From Rhodospirillales bacterium (lineage in GTDB: Bacteria > Pseudomonadota > Alphaproteobacteria > Rhodospirillales > Defluviicoccaceae): DNA of 64,000 nucleotides. Both the position numbers and the translations under genes were made by a program. Shown here one piece after another: positions 1 through 7,910 of the stretch. Below the pieces are notes generated by a model. It was not told the DNA's origin, ran no database searches, and was given only the letters and a program-made list of their open reading frames with translations. How positions within the stretch are numbered: the first letter of the stretch is position 1; every line of letters begins with the position of its first letter. Location of the stretch: assembly GCA_007695045.1 (NCBI GenBank), contig REEP01000087.1:83618-147617 (forward strand). Direction: 5' to 3'.

Positions 1-1058
1 TGCAGAGTCCGGCGTACGAACCGGTTCGCCGCCAGCCCGGCGTCGCGGTAGCGCCCCTCATCGGTCGCCTGATAGAGAGCGAGCCAGCACCAAGCGATCT
101 GCACTTGACCGGTCAAACAGGACCACGGGACGGCAGGCCGCCACCGGCGGTCCAGCCGCCCCGGCAAGTGCCCATCGGGGCCGAGGGCGGTGAGCAGGCC
201 GTCGGCCAGCCGCCTGCCGGCCTCCAGGTAGCGCGCCTCGCCGGAATGCCGCCAAGCCTCGACGATGCCGCGAAGCGCATAACCGAGGGTATGGGTCAAC
301 GGACGCCGGTTGTCGGAGAGGCAGCAGGAGGCCATCCAGCCATTGGCGTGTTGGTGCCCCAGCGCCCAGTCCACCTGGCGCAAGGCCGCCTCGAGCCATT
401 GCCGGTTCTCGCCCACCCGGGCCGCTTCCAGCAGGCCCCACGCCACATGCGTCTCATAGGTCTTCTCGCCCGGCTTGGCGAAAGGGGTCGGGTGGCGGCG
501 CCAGCAGCCGTCGTCATCCTGGGTCGCCATCAGCCAGTCGGCCGCCTTTGCCATCGCGGAATCATAGGGTGGGCCGAACGCCTCTGCACCCGCCGCCAGC
601 CCGAGCAGGATCTGCCCGGTATTGAACGTCACCGGCACCTTGGGTTCCGAACCGATGACACCCCCCTGGAAGCCCCCTTCGGGAAACTGGATCGCCACCA
701 GCCAGTCCAGCATGCGGCGGGCACGCGCTTCCAGCGAAAGCGCGGGCCAGTGCGCCGCTTGCGCCAAAAGGGTCGGGATGATGTAACCGGTCGTCTCAGG
801 ATATGACCGGCCCCAGCCGGTGAGGAGACTGAAATGCCGAGCCACGCCGCCGTCGCGATCCGGCGACTGGTCCTGGGCGTGGCACAACCATGTCAAGGCC
901 AGTTCGTTCGCAGGACCCGGCCCAGGATCAGTATTGGGTAAACCCGCACGGTCGCGATCACGCTGCTCCCGCGCCGCCGCAGTGAGTTCGTCGCGCACCT
1001 CATTGCCTGGTGCTCGCGGCGAGAGCGCCTTTCGTAACCGGGCAAGAGAGATCAGCAT
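1..1058 (-). CDS. alpha/alpha-toroid (terpenoid-cyclase/prenyltransferase-fold-like) protein, partial
   Basis: An open frame runs from an ATG at 1058 to the left edge without a stop, so at least 352 residues are present and the C-terminus is missing. The protein is rich in Trp, Gly and Ala and shows repeating helical-hairpin units such as MLDWLVAIQFPEGGFQGG, ADWLMATQDDDGCW and HQHANGWMASCCL. This spacing is typical of alpha/alpha-barrel proteins (squalene-cyclase/prenyltransferase-like or six-hairpin glycosidase folds). Proteins of this kind occur in exopolysaccharide clusters, but I know of no settled function. A purine-rich stretch lies just before the ATG. The neighbours on the right are an IS remnant and polysaccharide genes, so a role in glycan processing is an inference. 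The codon pattern is that of a GC-rich, real coding region. Confidence 0.75.
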   Translation of the reverse strand, partial: MLISLARLRKALSPRAPGNEVRDELTAAAREQRDRDRAGLPNTDPGPGPANELALTWLCHAQDQSPDRDGGVARHFSLLTGWGRSYPETTGYIIPTLLAQAAHWPALSLEARARRMLDWLVAIQFPEGGFQGGVIGSEPKVPVTFNTGQILLGLAAGAEAFGPPYDSAMAKAADWLMATQDDDGCWRRHPTPFAKPGEKTYETHVAWGLLEAARVGENRQWLEAALRQVDWALGHQHANGWMASCCLSDNRRPLTHTLGYALRGIVEAWRHSGEARYLEAGRRLADGLLTALGPDGHLPGRLDRRWRPAVPWSCLTGQVQIAWCWLALYQATDEGRYRDAGLAANRFVRRTL

Positions 1059-1376
1059 TGCATACCCGCCCTGCACATTTCCGCTGCCCGGCTGCTGATG
1101 CGGTTTACAACCACGCGCCCACGATCCTTATATGCTTCCTGTCAAAAAGTGACAACGGCGCGCGGCGGTGGTGTGGGCCGGTCGCGGCGCCGGTCACGGC
1201 TTGGCAACCAGCCTATGCGATGATCCTTGCAATCATGCTAACACCCTGGCCAAACCGGCTCCGGCCAGTGCGCGGGGAGCAACGCCACCAAGCGCCATAG
1301 CCGTGGGACCGGACACGCGACCCCACTGAACACAACGCTTTGAACCCGGTGCGATCCGGGACTGGCACCTGAGACC
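1059..1376. other. intergenic region without a recognised gene
   Basis: About 318 bases between the start of the left-edge gene and the IS remnant. Short open frames on both strands show no family-like sequence. It presumably carries the promoter of the leftward gene, but I see no convincing -35/-10 pair. A 7-base direct repeat (acctgag, twice, 1367-1380) abuts the left end of the IS remnant. Confidence 0.5.
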
Positions 1377-1803
1377 TGAGAGGTGGTTCCAGTTCTGTGG
1401 ACAGATTGGCGGCTCGGTCACGGTGTAGTCCGCTGTCTGATCATGCTACCAGAATCCCGTTTGTCGTGTCGTTTTGATGTTGCTGGGCCCGTGGGGATTT
1501 CGGCACGGCGTCAGCCTTGCCGATCATACTCTCCGCCTCGTGGTCCCGGCGTGCCGCCTCGCCCCCGTTCGAGAACACCGCGCCCAAGCCGTCGACCGAC
1601 TGGCGCTTCCAGGCGCTCACTTGGCTCGGATGAACCTGATGCTTGGCCGCGATCTTCTGGACCGTCGTGTCGCCCCTGAGCGCCTCCAGCGCCACCTTTG
1701 CCTTGAAATCCGCCCTGAACCGACGTCGCTTCCTCGTCGCGTATCCCTCCGTCATGGGTGGAATACACCTTAACCCCCTGTCCGATTTTCCGGAACCACC
1801 TCA
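1377..1803. mobile_element. internally deleted IS3-family element with imperfect terminal inverted repeats
   Basis: The left end reads TGAGAGGTGGTTCC and, after a mismatched stretch, GGACAG. The right end, read on the minus strand from 1803, is TGAGGTGGTTCC followed at the matching distance by GGACAG. The ends are therefore imperfect inverted repeats of the TG...CA type used by IS3-family elements. The 427-base interior contains only an orfA-like frame. The large orfB (DDE integrase) that a complete IS3 element needs is missing. I see no clear target-site duplication. It is best read as a non-autonomous deletion derivative. Confidence 0.6.
1441..1755 (-). pseudogene. IS3-family transposase OrfA remnant
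   Basis: The 104-residue product begins with a helix-turn-helix region typical of IS3/IS407-type OrfA (RRRFRADFKAKVALEALRG, then KIAAKHQVHPSQVSAWKRQ). After the segment EAARRDHEAE the sequence no longer looks like OrfA: the leucine-zipper part is replaced by an unrelated tail, and OrfB is absent. The start ATG at 1755 lies about 50 bases inside the right inverted repeat, as expected. The element cannot encode an active transposase by itself. Confidence 0.75.
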
Positions 1804-2088
1804 AAGAGCCCTGGACCTGCGGGCGAAGAGCGGAATGGTCACACGTTGGAAAGCAGCTTATGCTACATTGGTTGCCAAGGGAATAATGACCACGAGGTAC
1901 GGCCTCGCGCGGTTCGGTAGCTTGGCCCGCCTGACACAGCTATAGCCAATATGATGCGGCGGACTTGTAAACGCAGCGGCGCCACCGGCAGAACGGGCGC
2001 GAGAGGCAGATCGAGATAACATCAGCCCGAGCGCCTCGAAAAGTACATAAGGCATTTAATTTGCGAGTTTACTGGCGGAGCCGTTATT

Positions 2089-2885
2089 GTGCCTGAATTC
2101 GACCACTATAGCCGTGATCAATTCACAGAATTTGACGATAATAAGAGCAGTCGACCGGAGGTGGTTGCAAATTTCACCGGTTTGCGCGACACCCTGACTG
2201 CCGCCTACGGCGCGAAGGGGGTTGAGCGAGGGCTGGACGTTCCAGAGGTTGGCTGCAATGCGGGCGCCCACAGCATGGTCTGGGCCGAGCCCGGCCATCG
2301 CGTATGTGGCATCGACATCAACGAGCCTCTGCTCACCATCGCCCGCGAACGCGCGGCCGATGCGAACCTGACCGTCGGTTACCGCCTCGGTTCCGCTACA
2401 GACGTGCCGTGGCCCGATGCTTCGTTTGACGTGTGCGCTGCACCTGAACTCCTCGAACCGTGGAAAGCTGGAAGACTTTCCTGGATGAATTCGCAAGGGT
2501 CTTGCGGCTTCGCGGCGTGTTGTATCTCAGCACCACGGATTCGTAATGTCCCATGCACCAGGAACTCAACCCCCTTTACAGTTGGACTCCACCTAGCCTG
2601 AAGCGACACTATGAGCATCTCGCGAAAACAACCCGCCCCGTACTCGGGAACTACGCCACGTATCCTGCGGTCCATTGGTTCAGCTTCTATAGCCTCAGAT
2701 CTGCATTGGCGACCAAGGGGATGGACAGCGTCGATTGGTTTGACACTGCCGCTTTGCGTCGCGGCCAACGATTGCCGAAACGCCTCATCATCTCCCTCGC
2801 GCGCGCCGGCGGTCCCTTGCGCTGTCTGGACCACCCGGCATTTACAGGCTTACAAATGATCGACATTAAACACCTGGAGATCTGA
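2089..2885 (+). pseudogene. class I SAM-dependent methyltransferase (type 11), frameshifted and interrupted
   Basis: A GTG at 2089 opens a methyltransferase frame with a motif-I-like VGCNAG and an acidic GIDIN second strand. Near 2458-2462 homology leaves this frame and continues one frame over from 2463 (ESWKTFLDEFARVL, then RGVLYLSTTDS). That frame is stopped by TAA at 2544-2546 and then continues as MHQELNPLYSWTPPSLKR to 2885. A single missing base (CAC to CC) before the segment VESWK would explain the frameshift. Motif I also reads VPEVGC where VLEVGC is usual. The gene has at least two inactivating lesions. It lies upstream of another damaged methyltransferase and the O-glycosylation ligase gene, so it was probably a sugar-modifying enzyme of this locus. 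Confidence 0.75.
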
Positions 2886-3167
2886 AGCCGATGCGGCATT
2901 GGTTGGATGCTTCCCCGACCACTCGACCCTATCCGGCAGAGTTCTTCAACGCAGCAAAGGATACAAGATGCCCGCGCTAACTTTCAACTGCAGTGGCGTT
3001 ACAGCGACGATCTGCCCACATTTACGCTCATATCGCCGATAGAATTCTACAAAAAGGATAACTGACAGACAATGCATCCGATGCCCGGAAACGTGCTCAT
3101 CGCTCACAAGCGAAATTCGGCACGGTCAATTTGACGTTGGCATTACGACTTTGGCTTGAGGCACATG

Positions 3168-3935
3168 ATGTTATCCAGTTTTTTTGATCGGAATCGTCGC
3201 ATTTGTTCATGGATTGAAGACAGGTTGCCTGATGAATTTACTGAAAATTTCAATCGGACCTATGAAAACACCATCCGCGATATCGTGGCCGATATTGGCC
3301 CCGTCCGCATCCTGGACATCGGCGGTGGAAAGAAATGCCATATCGCCCGTTTTTGCCAATCGGACCCAGACAACCGGATTACTGCCCTCGATGTTGACTT
3401 CATCGAAATGTCACAAAACACCGATGTCAACGATCGCGTCATAGGTGACGCCACGAAAACACTTCCGTTTGCCGATAATTCATTCAGCCTGGTGACATCG
3501 CGTTCTTTTTTAGAACATATTTCGGATACGAACGCTTTTTTTAAAGATTCTGCCAGGATTCTGCGAACAGGCGGCTACTTTGTCCACCTGTGCCCGGGCC
3601 GCTATGCGCCATTCGCCGTTCTCAACAGGCTCCTTCCCCATCGCGTCGCCACCAAAATACTTTATTTTTTTCATCCAAAGTATCGGCAAAACTGCGGATT
3701 CTATGCATTTTATAAAGACACGTATCATGACGCCGTAATGCGAAACCTCACAGAGAGCGGCTATTATCCAATCAACGTTCACCATAGATATTATCAGTCA
3801 GTGTATTTCTCATTTTTTGTTCCCCTTTAATTGATATCGCTGGCTTACGATTTTATTTTATTTAAATTACAGCGCGAGAATTTTGCCTCTCAGTTACTCA
3901 TAGTGGCGAAAAAACCTACTGAAAATACCAAGTGA
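3168..3935 (+). pseudogene. class I SAM-dependent methyltransferase interrupted by one in-frame TAA
   Basis: The frame begins at ATG 3168, six bases after GAGG (3158-3161). It shows motif I ILDIGGGKK, an acidic second strand (ALDVDFIEM) and the LPFADNSFSLVTSRSFLEHI region of methyltransferase 11 domains. A TAA at 3828-3830 follows FSFFVPL. The same frame continues without a gap as LISLAYDFILFKLQRENFAS and LLIVAKKPTENTK to a natural TGA at 3933-3935. That tail matches the usual C-terminal pattern of this family, in which FFVPL is normally followed by Tyr or Phe. The TAA therefore looks like a point nonsense mutation of a TAT or TAC codon. The product would be 220 residues instead of 255; residual activity cannot be excluded. 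The region is AT-richer than the housekeeping genes nearby. Confidence 0.7.
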
Positions 3936-4017
3936 ATTTGAAAACCTCAACGTCGAAGATTTTTACGACGCATGAACTCTCCCTTTTAGCGTTTCTGTAA
4001 TAGGGATCATTTTTCAG

Positions 4018-5367
4018 ATGCGCATGATTCTAATATTTGGCATCGTGGCCGTCATAATCTTATTGGCGTTGTCCTACCCGATAGCAGGCCTTTTCGGCTG
4101 GGCTTGGTTTACAATGATGCAGCCCCATAGAGAAACATGGGGCATGGAAGGATTTCGATTAAATCTGATCATTGCTGTTTTCAGCATCGGTGCTTGGTTG
4201 ATTTCAAGAGAGCCAAAAGCATTTCCACCGACTGCCCCCCATATTTTTATTCTTATATTCACTCTATGGGTCATCGCCTCTCAAATTTTTTCACTCAAAC
4301 CAAATGTATCATATGAGTATACTGATCGTTACATAAGAGTATTGGCAATGATTTTTTTGTGTGCTGCCATGCTACACAACAAGGTTCGCGTCCATGCTTT
4401 AGTTTGGGTTATCTGCATCGCCATCGGTTATTTTGGCATAAAGGGTGGCGTTTTTACAATAATAACTGGTGGCAATTATCGAGTATGGGGGCCGACGGAC
4501 AGCGTTATCGGAGATAACAATCATATCGGAGCTGCTCTCGCATTTATTATTCCCTTGCTGAACTACCTGCGGCTTCAGTCGCAAAACCGTTGGCTTCGGG
4601 CCGGGTTGGTGGGTGCGATTGTTCTCACGTTTTTCGGGGTCTTGGGGTCGCATTCCAGAACCGCTTTCCTTGCGCTATTTGCCGGACTTGCGCTGATGTG
4701 GTGGCGTTCACGCCACCGCCTTGTTTTGGTGGCAGCACTTGCTCCGATCGCCGTGATCGGCTTGACCTTCATGCCGGAACATTGGCACGAACGCATGGAA
4801 ACGATCCGTGCGCCGGATCAGGACGCTTCCTTCATGGCCCGGGTTGGTATGTGGAAACTGGCCATCGAGGCCGGCACTGCAAACCCCGTCACAGGAATTG
4901 GCTTGCGTGTCATCTACGTGCAGGAGATTGCTGATCGATACTCAGCTGAGCCACTGGTATCGCGGGCAATACATTCTTCCTATTTGGAAATATTGGCTGG
5001 CATGGGATATCCTGGCCTAATATTGTTTATGGGACTGATCATGCTTGCGGTTCGTGATTCATTTTGGATACGTCGCCACTCCAAAAATAAGCCCGATCAA
5101 GAATGGGCGTTTGATTTGGCCAGCATGGCGCAAGTTTGCTTGATCGTTTACGGCGTTGCAAGCTTAGCCCTTTCGATGGAATTCTGGCAAGGGCCATGGA
5201 TGTTGTTCGTAGTTTTGTCCCAGGTTCGATGGCAACTGGCCAAACAGGGCGCCGCGACCCGCCCCGCCGGCAGCCGGTTCAGAAAGCGACCCGCCGGTTC
5301 CGCCGCGCCGGCCTCCAATACGGTGCCGCGGTCGTCTCAGCGGACGGCGGAAGGTGGGCCACCATGA
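4018..5367 (+). CDS. exosortase-A-associated putative O-glycosylation ligase (O-antigen ligase family)
   Basis: The 449-residue product is a polytopic inner-membrane protein with about ten hydrophobic segments. Its N-terminal half carries features of the exosortase-A-associated ligase family (TIGR03097-like): MQPHRETWG near residues 35-43, then GGNYRVWGPTDSVIGDNNH near 155-175, followed by a hydrophobic PLLNYLRLQ segment. A Wzy/WaaL-type periplasmic loop with SHSRTAFLALF and HSSYLEILAGMGYPG follows. Members are thought to polymerise or transfer glycan on the periplasmic face in genomes with exosortase A. AGGGA lies about ten bases before the ATG. The last 50 residues are a Pro/Arg/Ala-rich tail beyond the usual family end, overlapping the convergent deacetylase gene by 31 bases. 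No exosortase or PEP-CTERM protein is in this window. Confidence 0.85.
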   Translation: MRMILIFGIVAVIILLALSYPIAGLFGWAWFTMMQPHRETWGMEGFRLNLIIAVFSIGAWLISREPKAFPPTAPHIFILIFTLWVIASQIFSLKPNVSYEYTDRYIRVLAMIFLCAAMLHNKVRVHALVWVICIAIGYFGIKGGVFTIITGGNYRVWGPTDSVIGDNNHIGAALAFIIPLLNYLRLQSQNRWLRAGLVGAIVLTFFGVLGSHSRTAFLALFAGLALMWWRSRHRLVLVAALAPIAVIGLTFMPEHWHERMETIRAPDQDASFMARVGMWKLAIEAGTANPVTGIGLRVIYVQEIADRYSAEPLVSRAIHSSYLEILAGMGYPGLILFMGLIMLAVRDSFWIRRHSKNKPDQEWAFDLASMAQVCLIVYGVASLALSMEFWQGPWMLFVVLSQVRWQLAKQGAATRPAGSRFRKRPAGSAAPASNTVPRSSQRTAEGGPP

Positions 5368-6428
5368 GCGTCCCCGGCGTCGTCGACGCAATTGCCCCCG
5401 CCCAGCGCCAGAGCCCGGACGGCGGCAGGCGTCGCCGGCACGCCACCGAGCCGCGTAAGGAAATGGTCGAGGTAACGGTCGAGCCTCCTGAGGAATGCTT
5501 TCAGCTCAATCTGGTCGCGAACGTAAGGCGTGCAGCCGGGCGACAGGGACGGACTGTGATAGGTCAAAGTGAAGATCGTGCAACCTTTGCGGAGCAACGA
5601 CTTGGTCAGCCGGATCACGGCCGCATCGTCGACGCCCTCCGGCGTCAGGCGGATGCGCTCCAGCAAGCGTGTCCGTGCCAGTATCCCGTGGGCGCGCAGG
5701 GCAATTCCGTACTTGGACCCGGCAGCCCGGTAGACACGCCCACCGTACCGCCACAGCGCGCCGGCATAACCACAAGACAACGGTATCTCGAGAAGTTGCC
5801 GGTCCGGCCCGAACCAGTAAGGGCGGAAATCCCACGCCGAGAAATCCGGCCCGCCGTCGGCGGCGAAGCTGGTGCGCGGCACCACACTCATGTCCACGTG
5901 GTAGCCGAGCCGCATCAAAGCCGCGTCCGTATTCGGACCGATGCCATAGCGGCCGGCCTTGTAGGCGGTGGGGCGCGCGCCGAAATTGTGCTCGATCGCA
6001 TCCGTCAGCCGGGCCAGCTTGTCGTATTCCAGGGCGGCGGGCAGATTGCCGGCGTACGAATTCCACGGCGTAACCGCCTCCTCGTCGGGCGGATTAACCC
6101 AGGGATGCAGGTGCGCTCCGATGATGGCATGGCCCTCATCGGCGAACGACCGCAGGGTGCGTACGGCAGCCGGGTCGGTGGCGACCGGATAATCAATGAC
6201 GTACGTCGGGGTGAGAGAGTACGAGCGGAAGACACGCTGTGCCAGCCCTTGCGCCGCAATGGATCGGACACTGGTGTTGCTTCTGGCAAGAGGTTTGCCC
6301 CAATCGAACTCTTCCTCGGTATCAATGACGACCATTAACTGTGGCGGCGTCAACGGGGCGAACGCGACTTTTTGTTTTTCTTGGTGCAGCACCGAACCAC
6401 GGGCTCCCAGATGAGGTGAAGAGATCAT
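5337..6428 (-). CDS. WalW-like polysaccharide deacetylase family protein
   Basis: The 363-residue protein has a NodB-like deacetylase barrel. The metal/catalytic Asp motif VVIDTEEEFDW is at residues 33-43, a histidine motif GAHLHPWVNP is near 104-113, and TAYKAGRYGIGP forms the conserved third segment. HSPSLSPGCTPYVR is near 290-305. This pattern matches the WalW/polysaccharide-deacetylase proteins found in lipopolysaccharide and exosortase-linked loci; the substrate is unknown. The start is uncertain. ATG 6428 has a GGAAGA upstream but overlaps head-to-head with the next gene, and ATG at codon 32 would begin right at MVVIDTEEEF. A GTG at codon 13 is a third option. It converges on the ligase gene. 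Confidence 0.8.
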   Translation of the reverse strand: MISSPHLGARGSVLHQEKQKVAFAPLTPPQLMVVIDTEEEFDWGKPLARSNTSVRSIAAQGLAQRVFRSYSLTPTYVIDYPVATDPAAVRTLRSFADEGHAIIGAHLHPWVNPPDEEAVTPWNSYAGNLPAALEYDKLARLTDAIEHNFGARPTAYKAGRYGIGPNTDAALMRLGYHVDMSVVPRTSFAADGGPDFSAWDFRPYWFGPDRQLLEIPLSCGYAGALWRYGGRVYRAAGSKYGIALRAHGILARTRLLERIRLTPEGVDDAAVIRLTKSLLRKGCTIFTLTYHSPSLSPGCTPYVRDQIELKAFLRRLDRYLDHFLTRLGGVPATPAAVRALALGGGNCVDDAGDAHGGPPSAVR

Positions 6429-6621
6429 GCTGACCGGAATCTTCCTGCTGGCCGCATGCTTTGGCGTCCTCTACGTCATTTACTGGACAATCAAGAACGA
6501 CAATGTCAACGCTCCCGAGGACCAGACGGGGTTCCTGAAGATGCGCCTCCCCCATGAGGGCCAGAATGACCACGCCCCCAGAAAAAAGTGGTCCAGAAAC
6601 AACCGAACCAAGCGGCGTTAG
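6427..6621 (+). CDS. small single-pass membrane protein of the polysaccharide locus
   Basis: This 64-residue frame has GAGGTG upstream of its ATG. One N-terminal transmembrane helix (about residues 3-22) is followed by TIKNDN and a polar, Lys/Arg-rich cytoplasmic tail. Small proteins with one helix followed by a W(S/T)I-NDN type segment recur next to polysaccharide export genes, so I keep it as a probable gene; no function is known. Its start codon overlaps head-to-head with the longest start of the divergent deacetylase, which casts doubt on one of the two starts. Confidence 0.5.
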   Translation: MLTGIFLLAACFGVLYVIYWTIKNDNVNAPEDQTGFLKMRLPHEGQNDHAPRKKWSRNNRTKRR

Positions 6622-6638
6622 CGGCGAGCACCACTCAC

Positions 6639-7910
6639 CTATGCCCCGTGCCTCGCAGCCCGGTGGCGGGCAATGATGTCCGAGAACAGTTCGAGCTGAC
6701 CCGCCGTGGTGGGCTCCCAACCGAACCGCTCCGCATACGCCCGGGTCGCGTGCCGCGGCGGCGGTGACTTCAGGACACTTCGGATCGCGTCGGCCAGCGC
6801 GTTCGGGCTCGCCTCCGCAACCAACGTCCCCGCCTCCGGGGCCGTGACCACCTCGGGCGCACCCCACACGTGTGTTGCCACTACCGGGGTGCCGCATGCC
6901 ATCGATTCCAACAGGACGTTGGCCCAACCTTCGCGGCTGGAGGCCAGCACCATCACGTCTGCTGCGCTGTAATAGTTTCGGAGCTCCTGGTGCGGGATCG
7001 CGCCCAGGAACCGCACCCGATCCGCCACACCTTCCACACCGGCCAGCCGCTCGAGCGCCTCCGCCTCCGGTCCCTGCCCGGCAATCAACAAAGTGGTACC
7101 GGGAAGCCGAGGAAGCGCCCGAATGACCAGATCGTGGCGCTTGCGTTCGATCAGACCGCCGACGCACAGCAGGACCGGCGGCGACAGGCCGAGCCGATTC
7201 CGTGCCGTGGCGGCATCAACCGGTCGAAACATGTCGAGATCCACCCCGTTGCGCAGAACCCTAACTTTCTGCGCCGGCACACCCAGCGAGACCAGTTCGT
7301 CCTTCAGCGCCTGACAAACGGTAATCAAACCGTCGGCCGCTCCGGCGGCCCAGCGGATCATCCGCCGCGCCAGAGGAAACCGGGGGATCAGGTTGAGGTC
7401 GGTGCCGCGTGCAGTGATGGTAACCGGCCTCCGGAAAGCACGCCCCAGCATCGCCGCAGCCACTCCGTCCGGATAGAAGTAGTGCGCATCAATCACCTGA
7501 AAATCGAAGCCATCGCGTCTCACCTCGGCCAGTGCAGCCACGCTGGCGCGGTAGAGGGTCAGAGGTGTCAAGGCCATACCCACCTTCGGCACCACCAGAT
7601 AGCGCGGATGCCGCACATGCAATCCGCAACGCCATTCCTCGCGGGGCGTCTTGGCAAACGCCGCGTAGGTACCGAACCGCGGATGGCCACTGGGAAACCA
7701 TGGCACGGGGGCCACTACCTGCGCCGTGACCGCGCCACCGGCGCACAAATGGCGCAACCGGTTCTCCACGAACACGCCATGAAGCGGTTGCGCGGCATTG
7801 GGAAAAAGGGTCGAATACGTAAGAATGCGCAGCGGCGCGCCCCCGCGCCCGCCCCCTTTGCCTCCAACCGGCAACGACGCCGCGCCGTCGCAGCCTGCGG
7901 CGTTGTCCAT
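6639..7910 (-). CDS. GT4 family glycosyltransferase
   Basis: Retaining GT-B glycosyltransferase of about 423 residues. The start ATG at 7910 overlaps the stop of the upstream gene (TGATG), which argues against the longer in-frame start at 7988. The N-terminal domain has TYSTLFPNAAQPLHGVFVE, typical of GT4 enzymes of polysaccharide loci. The C-terminal nucleotide-sugar domain has LLCVGGLIERKRHD, VRFLGAIPH and the E-x7-E motif SREGWANVLLESMACGTPVV. It would add one sugar to a lipid-linked glycan on the cytoplasmic face. Donor and acceptor cannot be told from sequence. It forms a leftward unit with the next GT4 gene. Confidence 0.88.
   Translation of the reverse strand: MDNAAGCDGAASLPVGGKGGGRGGAPLRILTYSTLFPNAAQPLHGVFVENRLRHLCAGGAVTAQVVAPVPWFPSGHPRFGTYAAFAKTPREEWRCGLHVRHPRYLVVPKVGMALTPLTLYRASVAALAEVRRDGFDFQVIDAHYFYPDGVAAAMLGRAFRRPVTITARGTDLNLIPRFPLARRMIRWAAGAADGLITVCQALKDELVSLGVPAQKVRVLRNGVDLDMFRPVDAATARNRLGLSPPVLLCVGGLIERKRHDLVIRALPRLPGTTLLIAGQGPEAEALERLAGVEGVADRVRFLGAIPHQELRNYYSAADVMVLASSREGWANVLLESMACGTPVVATHVWGAPEVVTAPEAGTLVAEASPNALADAIRSVLKSPPPRHATRAYAERFGWEPTTAGQLELFSDIIARHRAARHGA

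Noticed and set aside
2970..3065. A short in-frame stretch ending in FYKKDN and a stop, possibly the tail of a lost gene
   Set aside because: Only about 30 residues, no start and no family I can name; too little to support a feature.
5136..6338. A 400-codon plus-strand open frame
   Set aside because: Antisense to the WalW-like deacetylase, which has clear catalytic motifs.
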